From contig NC_134015.1 of the NCBI RefSeq assembly GCF_040712315.1, forward strand, positions 48,577,964 through 48,641,963: a DNA stretch of 64,000 nucleotides, written 5' to 3'. Within the stretch, counting starts at the first letter, position 1, and each line of letters starts with the position of its first letter. Of the stretch, positions 59,041-64,000 are shown piece by piece. The translations under genes and the position numbers were made by a program. The DNA comes from Castanea sativa. Lineage: Eukaryota; Streptophyta; Magnoliopsida; Fagales; Fagaceae. Below the pieces are notes generated by a model. The model was not told the origin of the DNA. It was given only the letters and a program-made list of their open reading frames with translations, and ran no database searches.

Positions 59041-59487
59041 TTAAAGACTTTCATCTTCCTCATCACCTCCACAACTCTCAAATTCTAACCTTACTAAGCC
59101 ACTTCTTCTCTCTCTTACACTTACACACAGACACACAAAGTTACAAACAGACACATTATTTTCTCATCCAAATTAACCAAAATGGCATGGTTATGTTTTC
59201 GTCATATTGATCTAACAAATCATAACCTAAATTTAAATATATTCTCAAAACTTATACCTAAAATAATAATTTAATAATTTTAAGAAGTGTAACTTATTTC
59301 TCCTATTTTACTAAAAATTTATTACAATTACAAATATTATTACAATTCTTACATGTGATTAATTTGTTCAAAATTAGTTCACTTTATTGAGGTTTTAATA
59401 CACCCTATTTGTGACAAGGAAAATCTATTCATTATTGTGTATGTATGCGCAACGACCACTATAAATTTAATTTAATTCTATGTAGAA
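59041..59487 (+). promoter_or_regulatory. Probable leader of the Helitron Rep/helicase gene
   Basis: 59041-59165 is CT- and CA-rich with few G, typical of a plant 5' untranslated region, followed by an AT-rich intron-like tract up to the ATG at 59488. The transcription start is not placed. Confidence 0.35.
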
Positions 59488-62400
59488 ATGAGTTCACAAA
59501 ATACAGCGATGGTGAATACTGATAACATAGAACGTCGTTGAGAACAATGGAGATATTATGCTCACTTGAGAATACAAAGAGAAGACAATGAAAGCAGAAA
59601 TATTCGATTGGCAAGACGTCGTGCCAATTACGCAAGACAAAGACAACAAATTTTGGGTGGTGGTCACATTTTAGTGGGAGGCCCAACAAATTTGAATGAA
59701 GAAGATGTACATTCTAATTCAACATCAACAAACCCATCACTAATACTGCTTAATCATGAGACTGGACGAAGTCGTCGTCTTACACATATCCGTAACTTGG
59801 CACGCAATATGCCAGTTGAGCATAGGGCTATGCAAGAAGTCAGTGGTGAGATTATAGTTTTATATCTTTAAACATTCTTCATTGGTTGGAATCTTATTTT
59901 TTTGAGAAAATCGGTAGTTTTTGGCATGTTAGTTGTATGTCAATGTATACAAAATTACTAAGTTAATGTCTATAATATTAAATTTAGGTCTCCTTCCAAC
60001 CTATCCAACTATAATGGCAAATGACTTTGAGGCTGGACCAAGTCATATAAATTCTGATGTTAATAATAGTAAGTTTTATATAATATATTTATAAAGCTTT
60101 CACCATTATTTTTTTTATATATAATTAAACCAATTGAGCATTTTATATAATTACATTGTAGTTACAGAATGAATTGAAGGAGTTGAAAATATTGTTGAGC
60201 AAAACCAAGGGGATGCCTACAGAGAACAAGGTTTATTACTCAGTGTCACCATTTTTATTTTTATTTTCATGTTTATATCCTTCTATAGAGCTTTCATCAT
60301 TGTTTTTTATATATAATCACACCAATTCAGCATTTTTCTATAATCACATTGCAGCTGTAGAAAGAACTGAAGAAGTTGAAAATATAAATGATCAAAATCA
60401 TGGGGATGGCTACAGAGAACAAGGTTCGTCACTCAATGTCACCATTTTCATTTCAATTTACATGTTTATTATTATCAATTTTATTATTTGTTAATAAGCT
60501 GCATATTCGAAACATTATTAATATTTTGCTTATTTCACAACATAATATTTGGTACAATTTTAATATTTTCTTTCACAACTATCATAACACTTTTTATCAC
60601 TAATTTTTTCCTCAAAATAAAAATTAGGTGTTGACAACACATTTGACGGTATTGCACATGTAATAAATTGTATACGAGGCAGATACAATTGTGCAAAGGA
60701 TTTTAAAGAAGGTATGGAGACCATTAGGTACCAACTACCACAACCAAAGACATGTCACTTTTGTAATGCCTGTTTGTTCCATCGAGAGACATCCTCGATG
60801 TGTTGCAAGGATGGAAAAATATCCTTCCCCAATATACCAATTTGTCCTGAATTTATGGAGCTCATTTGTGAGCAAACACCACGGGGTAGACATTTTAGGC
60901 AATATATACAGTTTTACAACAACATGTTTGCATTTATCTCAATGGGTGTGCACGTGGATGAAAGCGTGGCCTCAAATAGTCGAGGAATATATACATTTTG
61001 TGCCCAATGTGCCATCTATCATAGAATTGGTAGTCTTTTACCACATACACCTCTAAGTGTGCGGCATCTACAATTGTATATCTACGACACCGATCTTGAA
61101 ATACAACGCAGAATGTCTCAATCTGTAGAAGCTCATGAAGATATTGTGCGACTTATTCAAAGGATCTTAGACATGCACAATCCATTTGTGGAGAAATTTC
61201 GTTAACTATCTCGAAGTCCAAATTTACATCAATGTAAACTCCTCATTAAAGAGCAACCTCTAAACCAACCTCAATATTGCCTTCCCAGTGCTTCCCAAGT
61301 GGCAGCTATTATTGTAGGAGGAGAAGAAGCTGGTCATTTAAGTGGCAGATAAATTTTTGTTCAAACCTTTGGTGGTAATTTGATCAATGTTCAAGATACA
61401 GCAGGATTTTATGATCCATTGCAGTAGCCAATACTTTTTCCATTTAGAACATATGGATGGGATATCAACACACGTGGCGCTAATAGAAATAAAGTGTCAT
61501 GTCGCGATTACTATGCATACATCTTTCAGGTAACAGTTTTATTATTTTCAATCTATTACTGCAAAATGTCGCTTACTTTATAAACTAACTGAACCTACAT
61601 CTATTTTTACTAATGTTAAAGATTCGTGACGATGCTCTATTAATGATTTGGTTTGGAGGACGCCTTTTCCAACAGTATGTTGTTGATAATTATGTAAAAA
61701 TTGAAACACACAAGCTTAGATGGTTTGAGCACAATCAAGATTCTATTAGGGCAGATCTGTACCAAGGCCTACAAGATGCTTTCAATGAAGGGGAGAGTGA
61801 TACTGGTAATGTAAACTTTACATTTGAAATTTACATTACTTTATTAATGGCGAATTAGGATCAATATTTATTAATGGCCCAACTTTTCCATCTTATATAT
61901 AGGAAATGTTGGACATAGAACCATTCTACCTTCATCATTTGTGGGAAGCCCGCGCGATATGATCCAACGATTTCAAGATGCAATGTCATTGGTTCAAAAG
62001 TTTGGGAAGCCAGATTTATTCATCACAATGACGTGCAATCCAGGATGGGAAGAAATCCAAAATGAGCTTTTACCTGCACAAACAACACAAGATCGTCCAG
62101 ACTTGCTTGCAAGAGTTTTCAAATTGAAATTTGAAGAATTGAAAGATGATATCGTGGTCAAGGGGGTTCTCAGAAGAGTTATTGTATATGTGCAGGTCTT
62201 TGAGTTCCAAAAAAGGGGTTTACCTCATGCACACATGCTTATAATTCTCGATGAAGATGATAAATTGCATAATCCAGAGGATTACGATTGGGTTGTTAAA
62301 GCAGAAATACCGTGTAAGGAGGAACAACCTCAATTACATAAAGCTGTACTGAAGCATATGATACATGGCCCTTGCGGAGTTCAAAATCCAAGATCACCGT

Positions 62401-64000
62401 GCATGAAAAATGGGCGATGTAAAAAAGGATACCCAAAGCCTTTCTCACCAGAAACATACCAAGGCAATGACTCATATCCTGTTTACAAACGATATGATAC
62501 TAATAATCCCGTGCCACTGAATGATCATTGCAGGATTATGGTAGACAACACTTGGGTTGTTCCATATAATCCTTGGTTACTGCTGAAATATAATTGCCAT
62601 ATTAATGTTGAAATATGTTGCAGTATCAAGAGTGTCAAGTACTTATATAAATATGTGTATAAAGGCCCAGATCGTGTCTCTATGGAAGTTAGGCCAGGGC
62701 CAAATTATGATGAGGTCCAATAGTACATTGATGCAAGATGGATATGTGCTCCAGAGGCATGTTGGAAGATATTTTCTTTTCCTATGTATCGAATGTACCC
62801 TGCCGTTTTTCGTTTGCAAATTCATCTTCTAGATAGACAACAAGTACGCTTTAGACCACATGAACCTATTGCTAATGTTTTGGAGCGAAGTAAAAAGACA
62901 ATGCTCACTGAATTTTTTTATATGAATATGATTGATCATGATGCACGAAATTATCTATATAGAGAGTTTCTTGAGCATTATTGTTGGGATTATAAAAACA
63001 ATATATGGACACGAAGAAGATCTTATAAAAAAGTAGTGGGCAGGATATATGCTGTTTCACTATTTGATGGAGAGAAGTTCAATCTACGTGTTCTTCTTAA
63101 TCATGTCAAAGGGCCAACAAGATTTGATGATTTATTGACTGTCAATGGGATAATCTATCCAACTTTTAAGCAAGCAACTGAACAAAGGGATTTACTAGAG
63201 AATGATAACAACATACGATAGTGTCTGCTTGAGGCAAGAGACATTCGAATGCCGTCAGCTTTAAGAAGATTGTTTGCAACAATATTGGTATTTTGTCTAC
63301 TGATTGGAGTACGAGAATTGTGGAATGAGTTTTACCCATATATGGTAGAAGATTACCCATCAACATCTGTTACAACAGAGACACGTCGTACAAATAAACT
63401 TCTCAATGATTTAGGGGGTTTACTCTTGCAACATGGAAAGCACATTACAGAGTATGATTTGCCGATATCAACTGGAGAATGTGACAATGATTTAGCTGTA
63501 CCAAGACTCATTCAAGATGAGCTATCTGTTCCTAATGTAGATGAAGAACTCACTTTAATTGAAAAGTTGAATAACGACCAGAGAGTTGCATATGAGAAAA
63601 TCATGACAATTATTGATCGTAAGGAGAGCATGATATTCTTCGCCGATGGGCCAGGGGGAACTGGGAAAACATTTTTGTATCGCACAATATTGGCAACCTT
63701 GAGAAAAGCAGGTCACATTGCAATTGCCACAGCTACATCTGGCATAGCAGCAACATTACTCCCTGGTGGAAGAACAACGCATTCCAGGTTTAAGATTCCT
63801 TTAACTCCCAATGCTTCATCTACTTGCTCAATAAGTAAACAATCAGACTTAGTTGAACTTATTAGACGTGCCACCATAATTATTTGGGATGAAGCCCCAA
63901 TGGTAAATCGACATGCACTCGAATCTTTAGATAGAAAATTTAAAGATATTATGGAAATAAATTTACCTTTTGGTGGGAAGGTGCTAATTTTGGGTGGAGA
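59488..64000 (+). pseudogene. Helitron Rep/PIF1-helicase, degenerate and incomplete at the right edge
   Basis: Inferred coding parts: 59488-59845, 59988-60068, short repeated exons near 60163 and 60355, 60628-61529, 61622-61805, and 61903 onwards. Order of domains: an Arg-rich N-terminus, a zinc-finger-like region (CHFCNACLF), the Helitron-like N domain, the HUH Rep nuclease (HAH at 62226-62234; Tyr-rich KYLYKYVYKG near 62640), then a PIF1-type helicase with Walker A GPGGTGKT (63648-63671) and Walker B IIIWDEAPM. Such proteins nick and unwind for rolling-circle transposition. In-frame stops at 59539, 61203, 61350, 61425, 62721 and 63219, plus a probable one near 60171, make it inactive as written. 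The catalytic motifs themselves are intact, so decay is recent. Confidence 0.9.

Larger units (their letters stand above)
54849..64000 (+). mobile_element. Helitron-like element 2, runs off the window
   Basis: An A at 54848 is followed by TCTATA, then a 299-bp foldback, then TCTATACTACTATTTAAGGG. Removing the foldback and one repeat leaves a normal Helitron 5' end. Downstream are sequences shared with element 1 and then, in the same orientation, the Rep/helicase gene. A single long element is the simplest reading; the link between 5' end and Rep gene is inferred. The 3' terminus is not in the window. Confidence 0.6.

Noticed and set aside
1..64000. tRNA, rRNA and microRNA genes
   Set aside because: I saw no cloverleaf or rRNA-like segment. 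The hairpins found are MITE-type, without a defined miRNA duplex.

Overview
This is a plant nuclear window, almost certainly from a eudicot and probably a woody one. It is AT-rich, its genes have GT-AG introns and plant-specific architectures (U-box/ARM E3 ligase, XTH, receptor-like kinase, mitochondrial ALDH2), and Ty1/copia, Ty3-type, LINE, MITE and Helitron debris fills the space between them. I cannot name the species from sequence alone.

Layout. 1-6625: a local duplication whose two copies of one flank (1-785, 6262-6625) bracket a 5'-truncated, decayed Ty1/copia element with one 1.43-kb LTR. A palindromic MITE is present in only one flank copy. 6626-10677: intergenic, MITE-rich. 10801-13884 (+): an eight-exon receptor-like kinase with a cysteine-rich, SPARK-like ectodomain. 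It carries a one-base frameshift in exon 1 and HRG in place of the catalytic-loop HRD. 14172-16262 (-): an intact, intronless PUB18/PUB19-type U-box E3 ligase with a TATA box and three CACGTG/ABRE-type boxes upstream. 16866-25288: a non-coding tandem duplication; its second copy is split by about 2.5 kb. 26453-27957 (+): a complete four-exon xyloglucan endotransglucosylase/hydrolase (311 aa, group III). 30991-35474 (-): a complete eleven-exon mitochondrial aldehyde dehydrogenase (540 aa). 35500-40988: its promoter-proximal DNA is tandemly duplicated, and a solo LTR and several MITEs are present in only one copy each. 41450-42880: an AT-rich minisatellite. 43400-49000: MITEs and LINE RNase H fragments. 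49590-50922 (-): the last five exons of a second ALDH2 copy, frameshifted and cut off inside intron 6. 51293-64000: Helitron territory. It has two Helitron-type 5' ends (51293, 54849), a 299-bp foldback inserted in the second end, captured-looking exon fragments, a solo LTR with a perfect TSD, and a stop-riddled Rep/helicase gene running off the right edge.

The four host genes are not an operon or an obvious pathway. The PUB gene's upstream boxes agree with known ABA/drought regulation of that family, XTH remodels the wall, and ALDH2 oxidises aldehydes in mitochondria. The most informative feature is how often a duplicated copy supplies the empty site for a nearby insertion, so several insertions can be delimited without a database. 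I found no unmistakably new biological system. The most unusual items are the foldback nested in a Helitron terminus, the HRG kinase, the duplicated ALDH2 promoter and the Helitron-borne exon resembling the SWC2/YL1 C-terminal domain.
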